Shown here: positions 15,969 through 25,991 of the stretch, one piece after another
Layout: each line of letters begins with the position of its first letter
How positions within the stretch are numbered: the first letter of the stretch is position 1
From: a bacterium
Lineage (GTDB): Bacteria > Bacillota > Bacilli > Lactobacillales > Streptococcaceae
Assembly: GCA_905221205.1 (NCBI GenBank)
Contig: CAJNCG010000003.1
Coordinates: forward strand, 223,367-287,366
Direction: 5' to 3'
DNA length: 64,000 nt
The notes under the pieces: model-generated
Database searches by the model: none
Told to the model about the DNA's origin: nothing
What the model saw: the letters and a program-made list of their open reading frames with translations, nothing else
Program-made: the position numbers and the translations under genes

Positions 15969-17333
15969 CTATTTTCTAAATTTCCACTGGCTATAAATCC
16001 CGAAACCGATAATCCAGATAGCTGATCCGATTGCTCCGACAAATGTAGACTCTTGTAAAAAGAGGGTTACAAAGACAAAGACAAAGAAGAGCATGGTTAA
16101 AGGATTTAGGAAGCGATAATGGGGCATGAGGTAGCCATCCGCCATAAAGTCTGGTGACTTGCGGTATTTAAGGTGAGCCACCATAATCAAGATATAGATA
16201 GCGATATAGACACCTGATGACGATGCCGTAATCAAGGCAAAGGCATCCGAAACACCTGGCAAGACATTGATAAAGGCCGCTAGGGCAATCAAGATTGCTG
16301 AAGCAATGATGGCATTTTGTGGTACGTTATGGCGAGAAAGGGTATCTGCCTTGATTGCTTTTAGGAATGGATTTGGCGAATCATGGGCAATCTGGTACAA
16401 ATGACGACCTGTTGAATAAAGGGTTGAGTTAAGGGCAGAAGCTGCTGATGTCAAAACGACGAAGTTAATCAAGGCTGCCGCCCACTTGATACCGGCTAAT
16501 TCAAATACTGTAACAAAAGGTGAATCAGCAGAAGCAAGCTCACGCCAAGGAATGATAGCCATGATGGCTAAGAGGGCACCACCGTAGAAAAAGGCGATAC
16601 GCAATGGAATTTCCTTAACGGCTTTTGGCAAGACCTGACGTGGATTTTTGGTTTCAGAAGTTGTGACCCCGATAAACTCAATCATGAGGTAGGCAAAGAA
16701 CACCATCTGAAAGGCCATGACAAAGTTCACTCCACCATTTGGGAAGAGGGAGAAATTATCGGCAATATTGGCCAAACTTGCTACACCATGAGGTGTCTTA
16801 AAGCCTGTCAAGACCATAAAGACTCCTGTGGCAATCATGGCTAAAATAGCCACAATCTTGACCATAGCAAACCAAAACTCAACTTCTCCAAAGAGCTTCA
16901 CTGCAATCAGATTAACCAAGGCTAGAATGGTCAAAAATCCAATCTCAATCATCCAACTTGGCCAGCTAGGGAACCAAAACTGAACATAGTGAGAGATGGC
17001 TGTGATTTCCGCCATACCGATAAAGACAACGGAAAGCCAATAAGACCAAACTGAGAAATAACCCCAGCCCTTGCCCAAATGGCGCGTGATAAAGTTGATA
17101 AAGGTATGTTGCTCAGGGTCTTGGTAGAGCATTTCCCCAACCGCACGCATCATGAGGAACATAAAAGCCCCAGTAATCATATAAATCAGCACAATGGAAG
17201 GACCTGTTAGGCTGATAGAGCGACCCGCTCCCAAAAAGAGTCCTGTTCCGATTGTTCCCGCAATGGCCATAACCTGCACGTGACGATTGGTCAAACCACG
17301 CTCCATCTTATTTTTTTTCTTCTTTGAACTCAT
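15969..17333 (-). CDS. Amino-acid permease of the APC family (AapA/GabP type)
   Basis: 454 residues with about 12 membrane helices. The N-terminal RHVQVMAIAGTIGTGLFLGAG is the APC signature that binds the substrate backbone in helix 1, followed by SISLTGPSIVLIYMI and EMLYQDPEQHTFINF, typical of the amino-acid transporter (AAT) subfamily. Substrate candidates are D-Ala, Gly, Ser or aromatic amino acids, which sequence alone cannot settle. ATG follows GGAGAC. Monocistronic between a BOX element and the 35-bp terminator repeat. Confidence 0.9.
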   Translation of the reverse strand: MSSKKKKNKMERGLTNRHVQVMAIAGTIGTGLFLGAGRSISLTGPSIVLIYMITGAFMFLMMRAVGEMLYQDPEQHTFINFITRHLGKGWGYFSVWSYWLSVVFIGMAEITAISHYVQFWFPSWPSWMIEIGFLTILALVNLIAVKLFGEVEFWFAMVKIVAILAMIATGVFMVLTGFKTPHGVASLANIADNFSLFPNGGVNFVMAFQMVFFAYLMIEFIGVTTSETKNPRQVLPKAVKEIPLRIAFFYGGALLAIMAIIPWRELASADSPFVTVFELAGIKWAAALINFVVLTSAASALNSTLYSTGRHLYQIAHDSPNPFLKAIKADTLSRHNVPQNAIIASAILIALAAFINVLPGVSDAFALITASSSGVYIAIYILIMVAHLKYRKSPDFMADGYLMPHYRFLNPLTMLFFVFVFVTLFLQESTFVGAIGSAIWIIGFGIYSQWKFRK

Positions 17334-17358
17334 AACGTCTCCAATTCAATTTAATTTA

Positions 17359-17461
17359 TACTCAATGAAAATCAAAGAGCAAACTAGGAAGCTAGCCGCA
17401 GGCTGTACTTGAGTACGGCAAGGCTACGCTGACGTGGTTTGAATTTGATTTTCGAAGAGTA
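17359..17461. repeat. BOX element, boxA-boxC form
   Basis: About 103 bp. One end (TACTCAATGAAAATCAAAGA to AGCTAGCCGCAGG) is boxC. The other (GGCAAGGCTACGCTGACG to TTTTCGAAGAGTA) is boxA and includes the region used for the classic BOXA1R primer. No boxB lies between them. BOX elements are multicopy, structured intergenic repeats of pneumococcus and close relatives. Here it lies between the greA terminator and the permease start. Confidence 0.9.
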
Positions 17462-17469
17462 GCAAAATG

Positions 17470-17512
17470 GAAAAAGGAGTGAGTGAAGCGCATCGCCTCC
17501 CCACTCCTTTTC
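17470..17512 (-). terminator. Intrinsic terminator of greA
   Basis: AAAAGGAGTG and CACTCCTTTT arms flank a GC-rich loop, with T's on the minus strand, 5 nt past the greA stop. Confidence 0.85.
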
Positions 17513-17517
17513 TGTTT

Positions 17518-18000
17518 TTAGGCTGTTTTTTCAACCTTCAAGATTTTTACATCGTAGCTACCAACAGGTGTTTCAATGGTTGCTGTGTCACCTGTTTTCT
17601 TGCCAATCAAGGCTTGTCCAATTGGGCTTTCATTTGAAACTTTACCTGCAAAGGCATCCGCACCTGCTGAACCTACGATAATATAGACTTCTTCTTCGTC
17701 CTCACCAATTTCTTGGATAGTGACTGTTTTACCAATCGCTACTTCGTCTTGGGCAACTGAGTCGCTATTAACGATTTCAGCATAACGGATTTTTGTTTCC
17801 AAGCTAGAGATTTGTCCTTCGACAAAAGCTTGTTCATCCTTAGCTGCTTCGTATTCACTGTTTTCAGAAAGGTCACCGTATGAACGGGCAATCTTAATGC
17901 GTTCTACCACTTCTGGTCGGCGGACCAATTTCAATTCTTCTAATTCTTTTTCAAGTTTTTCCTTTTCCTCAAGGGTCATAGGATATGTTTTTTCTGCCAT
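17518..18000 (-). CDS. greA: Transcript cleavage factor GreA
   Basis: 160 residues from ATG at 18000 ([13 protein letters not shown]); a TTG three codons upstream is less likely. The N-terminal coiled coil has LELRR-like [32 protein letters not shown] (key DLSENSEY, the acidic tip that places Mg in the RNA polymerase channel). The C-terminal FKBP-like domain has [15 protein letters not shown]. GreA restarts backtracked RNA polymerase. Downstream of mltG, as in pneumococcus; the 60-nt gap contains a 7-bp hairpin (18028-18046) without a T-tract. Confidence 0.97.
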   Translation of the reverse strand: MAEKTYPMTLEEKEKLEKELEELKLVRRPEVVERIKIARSYGDLSENSEYEAAKDEQAFVEGQISSLETKIRYAEIVNSDSVAQDEVAIGKTVTIQEIGEDEEEVYIIVGSAGADAFAGKVSNESPIGQALIGKKTGDTATIETPVGSYDVKILKVEKTA

Positions 18001-18060
18001 ATTTCTCAACTTTCTTTCGATAGTATTGAATCTCTATCTGAGATTCTCATGTTTGTAGTC

Positions 18061-19755
18061 TTAGTTTGAACTACTATTTTGAGTAAGTTTGCTATTAACG
18101 TGCTCAGCTACATTACGATCATGTTCTTCCTGAGTAACTGCGTAATAGACTTTACCATCCGTAACATTAGCTACAAAGTAGAGGTTCTCACTCTTAGTTT
18201 GGTTGATACTTGCTTCAATAGCGTCCTGACTTGGACTATCCACTGGTCCAGGCATCAAACCAGGTTTTGTATAAACATTGTATGGTGAATTAATCGATGT
18301 ATCAATTCCAGCATCATCTGCTAGGCTAATATTTTGACCGAGTTTGCCTTGAGCATACAAGATTGCAATATTGCTTTGAAGTGGCATACCAAGGTTCAAG
18401 CGATTGTAGAAAACACCTGCAATCAACTTACGATCTTCAGTCTTAGCGCCTTCTTTTTCAACAAGAGAAGCAATGGTTAGCAATTCATTGACTGTCAAGT
18501 TTTTAGACTTAATTGCACTATAGTGTGGAGTCAAGGTCTTATCCATAGCAGCCAACATCTCATCAATCAAGCTTTCAATAGTTGTGCTTTCCTTGATAGA
18601 GTAGGTTGCTGGGAAAAGATAACCCTCCAAACGGTAACGAGCTCCACTTTCTTTTGTCGGCAAGCTTTCGAGTAGGTTTGGATATTTAGCAGCTTCTTGA
18701 CTGATAAAGTTGTCATCTTGAACCTTAGCCAAGAAAGCATCCGCAGTCAAAGGCTCTTTAAATTCACCTTGTAATTGGCCTACAGCTTGGGCGATTTGCT
18801 CAATTGTATAGCCCTCTGGAATGGTCAAATCTGCAAGTGAAGGTTCTTGAGGTTCAGGAGTACCACCTTTTTGAAGTTCCTTGATGATATCCTCTGTACT
18901 CATGCTCTTTTGCAAATTGTAATATCCAGCCTTCAGATCTGAATAATTCTTATATTTCGCATAGAAAGCAAAAATCACTCCATGTTTGATCACACCAGAA
19001 TGCTCAAGAGTTGATCCGATTTCTTGGACATTAGATCCTTCTGGAATTTGAACCGTTACATATTCTTTAGAATTTGCATCTACAGGTAGTAAAGATGATT
19101 GAACATACTGGTAACCGAAGTAACCACCTGCTGAAATCAAGGCAAGGAAAATCAATAGAGAAATGAAGAAAGCCTTCAAATGTGATTTTTTCTTCTTGAC
19201 TGGTTTAACGGTCTCACGACGACTACGACGTGGAGTTTCAGAAATCACTTCAACAGCTTCCGCTTCGACAACCGGTTCTGGTCTTGGCGTTTCTGCTTGT
19301 GTCTCTTTTTGTGCTTCAGTCTTATAAGAAACAGCTACTCTTGTTGGAGTTGTGTTCACATCTTTTTCAGATTTTTTAGGACGAATGACTTCTGGTCCCG
19401 GAACCGGTCTTGATGGACTTTCCTCAGCTGGTGAAGCTGGTACATCTTGACTAGGATGACTAGGAACGATTGGAGCTTCCTCTCTTACTTCATCTGCAGG
19501 TGATGCAGGCACGTCCTCACTAGGATGCTGGGGAACACGTGGTGCATTCTCCATAATTTTTTCAACAGCTGATAGGGATGCGTTCATCACTTCTTCATCA
19601 GCAATTTTTGTTTCAGGGACAGACAAGGCCTCTTTTTTCTCAGCCAGCTCAGCAGCCTCTTGACGAATCCCTTCATATTGTTTTACTTTTTCTAAATCAC
19701 GTAAAATCTGCTCTTTAAAGCTTAATTTTTCGTCTTCTCTTGGCTTTTCACTCAA
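18061..19755 (-). CDS. mltG: Endolytic murein transglycosylase MltG
   Basis: 564 residues. The start is TTG at 19755, with AGGAGG 8 nt upstream; no ATG is available before the conserved N-terminus. A long acidic, Pro-rich cytoplasmic region includes repeats around VPxHPSQDVPASPADE. One membrane helix follows (about 190-215, AFFISLLIFLALISAGGYF), then a LysM-like part and the YceG domain with catalytic Glu in LLTIASLVEKEGAKTEDRKLIAGVFYNRL (key EKEG). MltG cuts nascent glycan strands and in pneumococcus is tied to peripheral wall synthesis. Upstream of greA. Confidence 0.95.
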   Translation of the reverse strand: MSEKPREDEKLSFKEQILRDLEKVKQYEGIRQEAAELAEKKEALSVPETKIADEEVMNASLSAVEKIMENAPRVPQHPSEDVPASPADEVREEAPIVPSHPSQDVPASPAEESPSRPVPGPEVIRPKKSEKDVNTTPTRVAVSYKTEAQKETQAETPRPEPVVEAEAVEVISETPRRSRRETVKPVKKKKSHLKAFFISLLIFLALISAGGYFGYQYVQSSLLPVDANSKEYVTVQIPEGSNVQEIGSTLEHSGVIKHGVIFAFYAKYKNYSDLKAGYYNLQKSMSTEDIIKELQKGGTPEPQEPSLADLTIPEGYTIEQIAQAVGQLQGEFKEPLTADAFLAKVQDDNFISQEAAKYPNLLESLPTKESGARYRLEGYLFPATYSIKESTTIESLIDEMLAAMDKTLTPHYSAIKSKNLTVNELLTIASLVEKEGAKTEDRKLIAGVFYNRLNLGMPLQSNIAILYAQGKLGQNISLADDAGIDTSINSPYNVYTKPGLMPGPVDSPSQDAIEASINQTKSENLYFVANVTDGKVYYAVTQEEHDRNVAEHVNSKLTQNSSSN

Positions 19756-19803
19756 AAGTTTATCCTCCTCGTTGACAATCCATAATATTATATCTTAAAA
19801 ACG

Positions 19804-19831
19804 AAAGAAAAGCAACCTAGCATGCTTTTCT
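19804..19831 (-). terminator. Probable terminator after the GNAT pair
   Basis: GAAAAGCA and TGCTTTTC arms on the minus strand followed by TTTC and a later T-run, 4 nt past the acetyltransferase stop. Confidence 0.6.
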
Positions 19832-19834
19832 AGC

Positions 19835-20329
19835 TTATTTTTTAGCTTCCCAGACCATATCATACCAGGTTTCCCCTGCAAAGATTGACTGGGACAGGCC
19901 TTCATTGACAAATCCATGCCTTTCATAGTAGGCGATGAGATAGTCATGACAGGTTAGGTTAATACCTTCTCTTTCGTGTTCAAGAGCCAGTTCTTTCAAG
20001 GCTGTTAATAATTTCTGGCCAAGTCCTAGGCCCTGTGCCTCCTCGGCAATAGAAAGACAGGTCACAGAGATATAACCACCAGGCTCATGACTATAATCTT
20101 CTATCTCTTCTGTAAAAGACTGATCTTGCAGATGGCGGTATGGTCCAACTGGCCCTTCTATATAGCCCATGATTCTGCCCTCTTTTTCTGCAACCAAAAA
20201 CGAGGTCTGAATTTCTCGCAAATGCGCTTCAAAGACAGAACGAGGAATGGCTTCTTCGACCGAAAAATTCTCTAGTTCAATCTCGACAATCCGATCCAAA
20301 TCTTCTAATTTTACTTGTCTAATTTTCAT
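19835..20329 (-). CDS. GNAT N-acetyltransferase
   Basis: 164 residues, a single GNAT fold: VKLEDLDRIVEIE start, ISVTCLSIAEEAQGLGLGQKLLTAL (beta-4 and the acetyl-CoA loop QGLGLG), and YYERHGFVNEG near the end. It overlaps the upstream GNAT gene by 4 nt and shares its ending pattern (YERHGF and YFEMNGF, followed by a Met-Trp/Ile-Trp ending), so the two are tandem paralogs. Known AANAT-like or RimI-like family; substrate unknown. Part of the murC-GNAT-GNAT operon. Confidence 0.88.
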   Translation of the reverse strand: MKIRQVKLEDLDRIVEIELENFSVEEAIPRSVFEAHLREIQTSFLVAEKEGRIMGYIEGPVGPYRHLQDQSFTEEIEDYSHEPGGYISVTCLSIAEEAQGLGLGQKLLTALKELALEHEREGINLTCHDYLIAYYERHGFVNEGLSQSIFAGETWYDMVWEAKK

Positions 20330-20781
20330 TGTGCCTCCAGATAAAAGGGATTAAACCAAATCATACTATACCCCTGACCAGCTGCATAATCTTCTTCATC
20401 AATAAAACCGTTCATTTCAAAGTAGGAAAGCAACTCATCAGGACTCTCCAAACGAATACCTTTGTAATCCAACTCAACTGCCACCTCTTTCATGGCCGCA
20501 AGAAGAAGCGTTCCCAATCCCTGTCTCTGATGGTCAGCCTCGATGACTAAAGAGTGTATTTTTAGACACTGAGGATTGTGTGGGTAAGGACCACCTAGAA
20601 CATAGCCTAAAAGCTGATTTTCATCCCTAGCTAGAAGAAAGGTATCCGCAGACTTACGGATACTTTCTTCTAAAATATGGGAAGGTTGCTGCTTTTCAGC
20701 TGGAAAAGATGAAGCCCGAAGCAGCTCTATCTCAGCCAAATCAGACTTACTTGCCTGAATAATCTTAATTGGAATTTCCAT
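20326..20781 (-). CDS. GNAT N-acetyltransferase, paralog of the next gene
   Basis: 151 residues. KIHSLVIEADHQRQGLGTLLLAAM holds the acetyl-CoA binding loop RQGLGT. LSYFEMNGFIDEEDY matches the same region of the neighbouring GNAT. It lies 9 nt after murC and overlaps the following GNAT by 4 nt, so all three are co-transcribed. Close neighbours of murC in streptococci; no biochemical role is established that I know of. Confidence 0.88.
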   Translation of the reverse strand: MEIPIKIIQASKSDLAEIELLRASSFPAEKQQPSHILEESIRKSADTFLLARDENQLLGYVLGGPYPHNPQCLKIHSLVIEADHQRQGLGTLLLAAMKEVAVELDYKGIRLESPDELLSYFEMNGFIDEEDYAAGQGYSMIWFNPFYLEAQ

Positions 20782-20790
20782 GAGAACATC

Positions 20791-22125
20791 CTATTGAACA
20801 TTGCTTGTCAAGTTAGACAAGAGACGCTCAAATGAGTATTCATAGGTTTGGATATCACCTGCTCCCATAAAGACATAGACAGCATTGTCATGGTCTAGGA
20901 GTGGAGAAACATTTTCAACAGTGATCACTTGGTGTTTCTTATTGATTTTATCAGCTAGGTCTTCTACCTTGACATCACCATGGTCTACCTCACGAGCAGA
21001 TCCATAGATTTGTGCTAAGTAAACAGCATCCGCTTGGTTCAAAGCGTGAGCAAATTCATCCAACAAGGCAATGGTTCTTGTAAAAGTATGCGGTTGGAAT
21101 ATTGCTACGATTTCCTTGCTTGGGTATTTTTGACGAGCCGCATCCAAGGTCGCAATGATTTCTGTTGGATGGTGGGCAAAGTCATCAATAATCACCGTAT
21201 CATTGACAATTTTCTCAGTGAAACGACGCTTAACACCGGCAAATGTTTTCAGGTGTTCACGCACCAAGTTCAAATCAAAGCCTGCTGTGTAAAGCAATCC
21301 GATGACAGCTGTCGCATTCATGATATTGTGACGACCAAAGGTTGGAATGTGGAATTGTCCCAACTCTTGTCCACGGAAGTGAACTGTGAAGGTTGAACCA
21401 GTTGTTGAACGAAGAAGGTCGCTAGCTACAAAGTCATTGCCTTCTGCTTCAAAACCATAATAGTAGATTGGTGCATCAGACGTAATCTTACGTAACTCAG
21501 CATCTTCACCGTAGATAAACAAACCTTTGGTAATTTGTTTAGCATAGTCGTTAAAGGCATTGAAAACATCCTCTAGACTTGTGAAGTAGTCTGGATGGTC
21601 AAAGTCAATATTGGTGATGATAGAGTATTCTGGGTGGTAAGGCATGAAATGACGCTCATATTCGTCAGATTCAAAGACAAAATATTTGGCATTGGCTGAA
21701 CCACGACCTGTCCCGTCTCCAATCAAGAAGCTAGTGTCCGTGATGTGAGACAAAACGTGAGACAACATACCTGTCGTTGAAGTTTTTCCATGCGCTCCTG
21801 CTACTCCCATGCTAACAAAATCACGCATAAAGCTACCTAGGAATTCATGGTAACGTTTATAGCTGATTCCATTTTGGTCCGCATAGGCAATCTCAACGTT
21901 GTTATCTGGACGAAAGGCATTTCCAGCGATAATTTCCATATCTCCATCTAGATTCTTTTCATCAAAAGGAAGAATGGTAATTCCTGCCTGCTCAAGACCA
22001 CGTTGAGTAAAGTAGTACTTTTCAACATCTGATCCCTGTACCTTATGCCCCATTTGGTGCAACATCAAGGCCAAGGCACTCATCCCTGATCCCTTAATTC
22101 CGATAAAATGATATGTCTTTGACAT
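20791..22125 (-). CDS. murC: UDP-N-acetylmuramate-L-alanine ligase
   Basis: 444 residues. The N-terminal Rossmann part [20 protein letters not shown] binds UDP. The ATP P-loop is [15 protein letters not shown], and FQPHTFTRT and GAGDI are present in the C-terminal domain. It adds L-Ala to UDP-MurNAc in cytoplasmic peptidoglycan precursor synthesis. ATG at 22125 follows a GGGGAG site, 10 nt after the preceding gene. Confidence 0.97.
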   Translation of the reverse strand: MSKTYHFIGIKGSGMSALALMLHQMGHKVQGSDVEKYYFTQRGLEQAGITILPFDEKNLDGDMEIIAGNAFRPDNNVEIAYADQNGISYKRYHEFLGSFMRDFVSMGVAGAHGKTSTTGMLSHVLSHITDTSFLIGDGTGRGSANAKYFVFESDEYERHFMPYHPEYSIITNIDFDHPDYFTSLEDVFNAFNDYAKQITKGLFIYGEDAELRKITSDAPIYYYGFEAEGNDFVASDLLRSTTGSTFTVHFRGQELGQFHIPTFGRHNIMNATAVIGLLYTAGFDLNLVREHLKTFAGVKRRFTEKIVNDTVIIDDFAHHPTEIIATLDAARQKYPSKEIVAIFQPHTFTRTIALLDEFAHALNQADAVYLAQIYGSAREVDHGDVKVEDLADKINKKHQVITVENVSPLLDHDNAVYVFMGAGDIQTYEYSFERLLSNLTSNVQ

Positions 22126-22135
22126 GTTTTCTCCC

Positions 22136-22753
22136 CTATTCTGTAATTCTTGTCAGATTCAACTCTTGGGCAACCTGACGTTCTTGTTCTTTTTGTTGAT
22201 TCTTTTTATTGTAGATTTGGCTCTTCTTCAGAAAATCATAGTTGTTTTTCTTTGGGCCTGCAGTTTCTGCTTGCTCAGTTTGAGTAGAAATATGGCTCAC
22301 TTCTTCCGCCAATATATAATGAGACTGGGTCAATTTTTGGCTATATTTGACAAATTCACCAGGATTTTCCTTTTGAAAAGGCGCTGTCGGTTGATTGCCC
22401 TGTCTAACCAGACTTTGCTGAGCATGGCGTCTTGTAGGAGGGATATCCTTGGTCAGATAGCTTGCTGAGCGTTTCTTTTTCAAGTCCGCACGCGCTTCTT
22501 CACGTGCTACCTCCGCATAGCTCTTTCCTTCTTTCTTAACCCCTAAACCAGCCTTCTTAGGTTTCTCTACCTGCTTTTCAATCGGTTTTACTGGTTTTTC
22601 TTCAGTAATAGGAGCCCACTCCAGATAATTCTTATCACGGTATTCTCCCTTGATATTACTGATAAAGTCAGATTCATCATAGAGGTCCATGACTGGCATC
22701 TCAGTCAGCATGACCTCATCATCTGACACTAATGGAAATCGTTCTTCTCTCAT
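22136..22753 (-). CDS. Conserved hypothetical cytoplasmic protein, charged and low-complexity
   Basis: 205 residues without signal peptide or membrane helix. An acidic N-terminal segment ([19 protein letters not shown]) may be an interaction motif. The rest is rich in Lys, Glu and Gln and probably disordered, ending [22 protein letters not shown] at 22753 follows AAAGGAAA. It sits between the Snf2 helicase and murC, as I recall from pneumococcus. Not recognised; conservation next to murC suggests a link to wall or division, which is inference. Confidence 0.75.
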   Translation of the reverse strand: MREERFPLVSDDEVMLTEMPVMDLYDESDFISNIKGEYRDKNYLEWAPITEEKPVKPIEKQVEKPKKAGLGVKKEGKSYAEVAREEARADLKKKRSASYLTKDIPPTRRHAQQSLVRQGNQPTAPFQKENPGEFVKYSQKLTQSHYILAEEVSHISTQTEQAETAGPKKNNYDFLKKSQIYNKKNQQKEQERQVAQELNLTRITE

Positions 22754-22800
22754 TTTCTATTTCCTTTCAACACTTCATTATAGCGTATTGTCTTGATTTT

Positions 22801-25800
22801 TCAAGTGCTGGCTTCAGAAATTCCCAAAATTTCTCTAATTTCTGCTAGGGTGAGACTACCACGTGACTCTGTTCCGTCCAATACTTGTGACACCAGATGT
22901 TTCTTTTGTTCTTGGAGTTCCTGAATTTTTTCTTCAATGGTTCCCCTAGTCACCAAGCGATAGACCTCAACCGTTTCTTCTTGCCCCATACGATGGGCAC
23001 GGCCAATGGCTTGCGCTTCCACCGCAGGATTCCACCAAAGGTCAACCAAGATAACTGTATCAGCACCTGTCAGGTTTAGACCGACCCCACCAGCCTTGAG
23101 GGAAATCAGAAAGGCATCTCTTTCCCCTTGATTAAAGGCCTTGGTCATGTCTTGTCTTTCCTTGGCTGGGGTTGAACCCGTGATTTTAAAAGAAGTCAAG
23201 CCCAAGTCTGGCAGTTCTTGTTCAATTTTCTCCAACATTCCCTTGAACTGCGAGAAAATCAAGACACGGTGTCCACCATCTGCCACCTGTACCAGCAAGT
23301 CTCGGAGACTATCCAATTTGCCACTGGCTCCCTGATAATCTTCCATAAAGAGGGCAGGCGTATCACAGATTTGGCGCAAGCGCATCAGACCAGATAAGAT
23401 TTCCACACGACTTCGCTGAAATTCCTGATCTGACACTTGAGCCAGACGGTCTCTCATCTGTTGCAACTGAGCTAGATAGATAGCCTTTTGCTGGTCTTCC
23501 AGTTCATTCTTATAAACCACTTCGATCAAGTCGGGCAATTCAGTTAGAACTTCTTCTTTCTTGCGTCGCATGACGAAAGGTTTGATAAACTGAGCAACGC
23601 GCTCAGCTGGTAATTTCATAAATTCTTTCTTGCTTGGCAAAAGTCCTGGCATGACAATTTGGAAAATAGACCACAGCTCACCCAGATGGTTTTCAATAGG
23701 AGTTCCTGACAAGGCAAAGACCGACGGTACCACAAATTGTCTCAAGGTCTGGGCAATCTTAGTCTGAGCATTTTTCATGACCTGAGCCTCATCTAAGAAA
23801 AGGAAGTCAAAGGCCATCCCCTGATAAAGATCACTGTCCTGACGGAAAGTAGCATAACTCGTCACATAGATTTGATGGCTCTCAGCAAGAATCTCTTCAC
23901 GACTAGTTTTCAAACCATGAACAACAGCCACATCCAACTGTGGGGCAAATTTCTTAAATTCATCTGCCCAGTTGTAAATCAAACCCGACGGAGCGAGAAT
24001 CAAGACTCGACTTTCTTTTGTCACTTGGCTGGTCAAAAATGCAATGGTCTGGAGGGTTTTCCCCAATCCCATATCATCAGCCAAAATCCCACCAAAACCA
24101 TAATGATGGAGCATTTGCAGCCAGCCGATTCCCTTTTCCTGATAATCTCGCAAATCAGCCTGAACCTGAGTTGCTTGTCTAGGAAAGTCCTCTGGATGCG
24201 TCAAGTCGTGGGCCAGATTCTGGAATTCTTGTGAAAAAGAAACACGGTCTCGCGCTTCAAAGAGATGGGCTAAACTGTAGGCCAAGGATTTTCGAGCCTG
24301 CAAGGAGCCATCTTTTAATTCAAACTGCCCCAGTTCCTGTAAATTTTGGCGAATTTTCTTGGTTTCTTCATCGAAAAAGTAGACTTGATTGGACGAATCA
24401 ATGTAAAAATCTTGATTATCAACCAAGGCCTGCATGGCTTGGTCAATTTCCTCTTGGGCAATATCTTGAAAATCAAACTGGATTTCCAAGAGACCTCCCT
24501 TGGAAGCAATCTGCACTTGAGGGCTCGCTAGATTATAAAGTTCTTCTAGCTTGTCTGATAGGTCAACATCCCCGAGTTTTTCAAAAACTGGAATGATGTC
24601 GTGAAAGAAATGATAGACAGACTCAGCTTTTAAGGCCTGACGCCAAGATTGAAAGTCGGCTTCAAAACCCGCTGCCAAACAGACTTGGAAAATTCTTTCT
24701 TCTAAGTCAGCATCACTCGAAAAGGGTAATTCTTCTAGCTCTTGTCGGCTAGATACCTGTCTATCCCCATAATCAAACTGGATTTCTAAACGAATCCGAT
24801 TGTCCTCTTCCCTGTCAAAGTAAAACGATGGAGAAAACGTTTTGATTTGTAACCGTTCTGGAGCTGAGACGGTCCCCATCTGGCTAAAGAGAGTCAGACA
24901 GGAAGCCAACTTATCTCGGTCACTGCTATCAAATTGCAGGAATTTCTTTCCATGTTTATCCAAAGGCAGAGCTTTGATTTCCTTGAGAAGACGCATCTGC
25001 TGGTCTGTTAGAAAATAAACCTGTCCTTTATGGAAAAGTACAGCTCCCTGATAAAAGACATTTACCCTCGGACTATCACTGATTTCCATTTCAAAATAGT
25101 CCGAGTATTCTGTTACTGTAAAGGCAAATAGATTAGCATCAGCATGCATATCCTGAAAAAGTAGGGTCTGGTAGCTATCCACTTGATGATCAAATTGAAA
25201 ATGGGGCAAAGTCATCAGCAAATTCACACCCTGCTCAAAAAAGGTCAGAGGAAAAAAGAGGTGCCGACCTTGGTTTTGGAAAAAGAGATCTGGAGCCTGT
25301 CCTTCCTCCATCAGTCCACGCAAGAAAGTCAGAAGTTCTTGGCTGGCCTCATCAAAGGATTCCCAAGACAAGGATTCCTCATAGGTCTTTCCAATCATAT
25401 AAGGTTTTCTCTTCTCAACAACTCTTAAAAAGAGTGGAATATCCCGAATGACATAGTATTTTTGGCCATTGATTTGCCCGATTCTCAGAGTCCACAAGAT
25501 ATGATTGGTTCCTGCTTCCACTTGACCAACAGCTGATAATTCATAAGCTCGGTCTAATTTCGGAGATAAGATTCGATCCAAAAACTTGCCTCCCAAGGTC
25601 ACCTTGGTTTCAACGGCCTCTTTTTCCTCATGGCCTTCTTCCAGACTCTGCAAGATTTCTTGACCACGCTCATCATTTTTTAAAAAATGCTCCAGCGCCG
25701 CCAAATGCACACAGTAGCCCCTCTTTTGGAAAAAATCGCAGGCACAAAAAACCAAATCATCCTCTAAACTATAGCGCAGTTCTTCTTCTGCAACGCGAGC

Positions 25801-25899
25801 GTAGAGCCGATTGTTCTTTTCCTTGATGATGTCAACTTTACCAGTTTCATAAAGGGCAACGCCTTCGATACGGACTTTGCCCGGAATCAATTTAGCCAT
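22801..25899 (-). CDS. SWIM-Snf2 family helicase-like ATPase
   Basis: 1032 residues. The N-terminal SWIM zinc motif is C52-x-C54 and C63-x-H65 (FCACDFFQKRGYCVHLA). The Snf2 ATPase follows: motif I DDMGLGKTLQT, motif II LFLDEAQVMKN (DEAQ), motif III LSGTPIENHLGELWS, motifs V/VI GGVGLNLTGADTVIL and QAIGRAHRMGQ. Bacterial Snf2 (HepA/RapA-like) proteins remodel protein-DNA or RNA polymerase complexes; the specific role in streptococci is not known to me. ATG at 25899; extended -10 TGGTATAAT at 25925-25933. Full length, no damage seen. Confidence 0.93.
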   Translation of the reverse strand: MAKLIPGKVRIEGVALYETGKVDIIKEKNNRLYARVAEEELRYSLEDDLVFCACDFFQKRGYCVHLAALEHFLKNDERGQEILQSLEEGHEEKEAVETKVTLGGKFLDRILSPKLDRAYELSAVGQVEAGTNHILWTLRIGQINGQKYYVIRDIPLFLRVVEKRKPYMIGKTYEESLSWESFDEASQELLTFLRGLMEEGQAPDLFFQNQGRHLFFPLTFFEQGVNLLMTLPHFQFDHQVDSYQTLLFQDMHADANLFAFTVTEYSDYFEMEISDSPRVNVFYQGAVLFHKGQVYFLTDQQMRLLKEIKALPLDKHGKKFLQFDSSDRDKLASCLTLFSQMGTVSAPERLQIKTFSPSFYFDREEDNRIRLEIQFDYGDRQVSSRQELEELPFSSDADLEERIFQVCLAAGFEADFQSWRQALKAESVYHFFHDIIPVFEKLGDVDLSDKLEELYNLASPQVQIASKGGLLEIQFDFQDIAQEEIDQAMQALVDNQDFYIDSSNQVYFFDEETKKIRQNLQELGQFELKDGSLQARKSLAYSLAHLFEARDRVSFSQEFQNLAHDLTHPEDFPRQATQVQADLRDYQEKGIGWLQMLHHYGFGGILADDMGLGKTLQTIAFLTSQVTKESRVLILAPSGLIYNWADEFKKFAPQLDVAVVHGLKTSREEILAESHQIYVTSYATFRQDSDLYQGMAFDFLFLDEAQVMKNAQTKIAQTLRQFVVPSVFALSGTPIENHLGELWSIFQIVMPGLLPSKKEFMKLPAERVAQFIKPFVMRRKKEEVLTELPDLIEVVYKNELEDQQKAIYLAQLQQMRDRLAQVSDQEFQRSRVEILSGLMRLRQICDTPALFMEDYQGASGKLDSLRDLLVQVADGGHRVLIFSQFKGMLEKIEQELPDLGLTSFKITGSTPAKERQDMTKAFNQGERDAFLISLKAGGVGLNLTGADTVILVDLWWNPAVEAQAIGRAHRMGQEETVEVYRLVTRGTIEEKIQELQEQKKHLVSQVLDGTESRGSLTLAEIREILGISEAST

Positions 25900-25952
25900 A
25901 TTTTTACCTTTACCTTATCTTTTTATTATACCATATTTTCGCCTATGAAAAT

Positions 25953-25985
25953 AGCCTTCTAGGAAGACTTTTCTCCTAGAAGGCT
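25953..25985 (-). terminator. Intrinsic terminator of the metC-patB operon
   Basis: AGCCTTCTAGGA and its complement TCCTAGAAGGCT form a 12-bp stem, flanked by A's and T's, 6 nt beyond the patB stop. Confidence 0.85.
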
Positions 25986-25991
25986 GGATTT

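Noticed and set aside
17359..17461. RUP element
   Set aside because: The sequence contains the boxA segment GCAAGGCTACGCTGACG and boxC, so it is a BOX element; no RUP was identified in the window.
18028..18046. GAATCTC/GAGATTC hairpin between mltG and greA as a terminator
   Set aside because: No T-tract on the transcribed strand; left as an unassigned hairpin.
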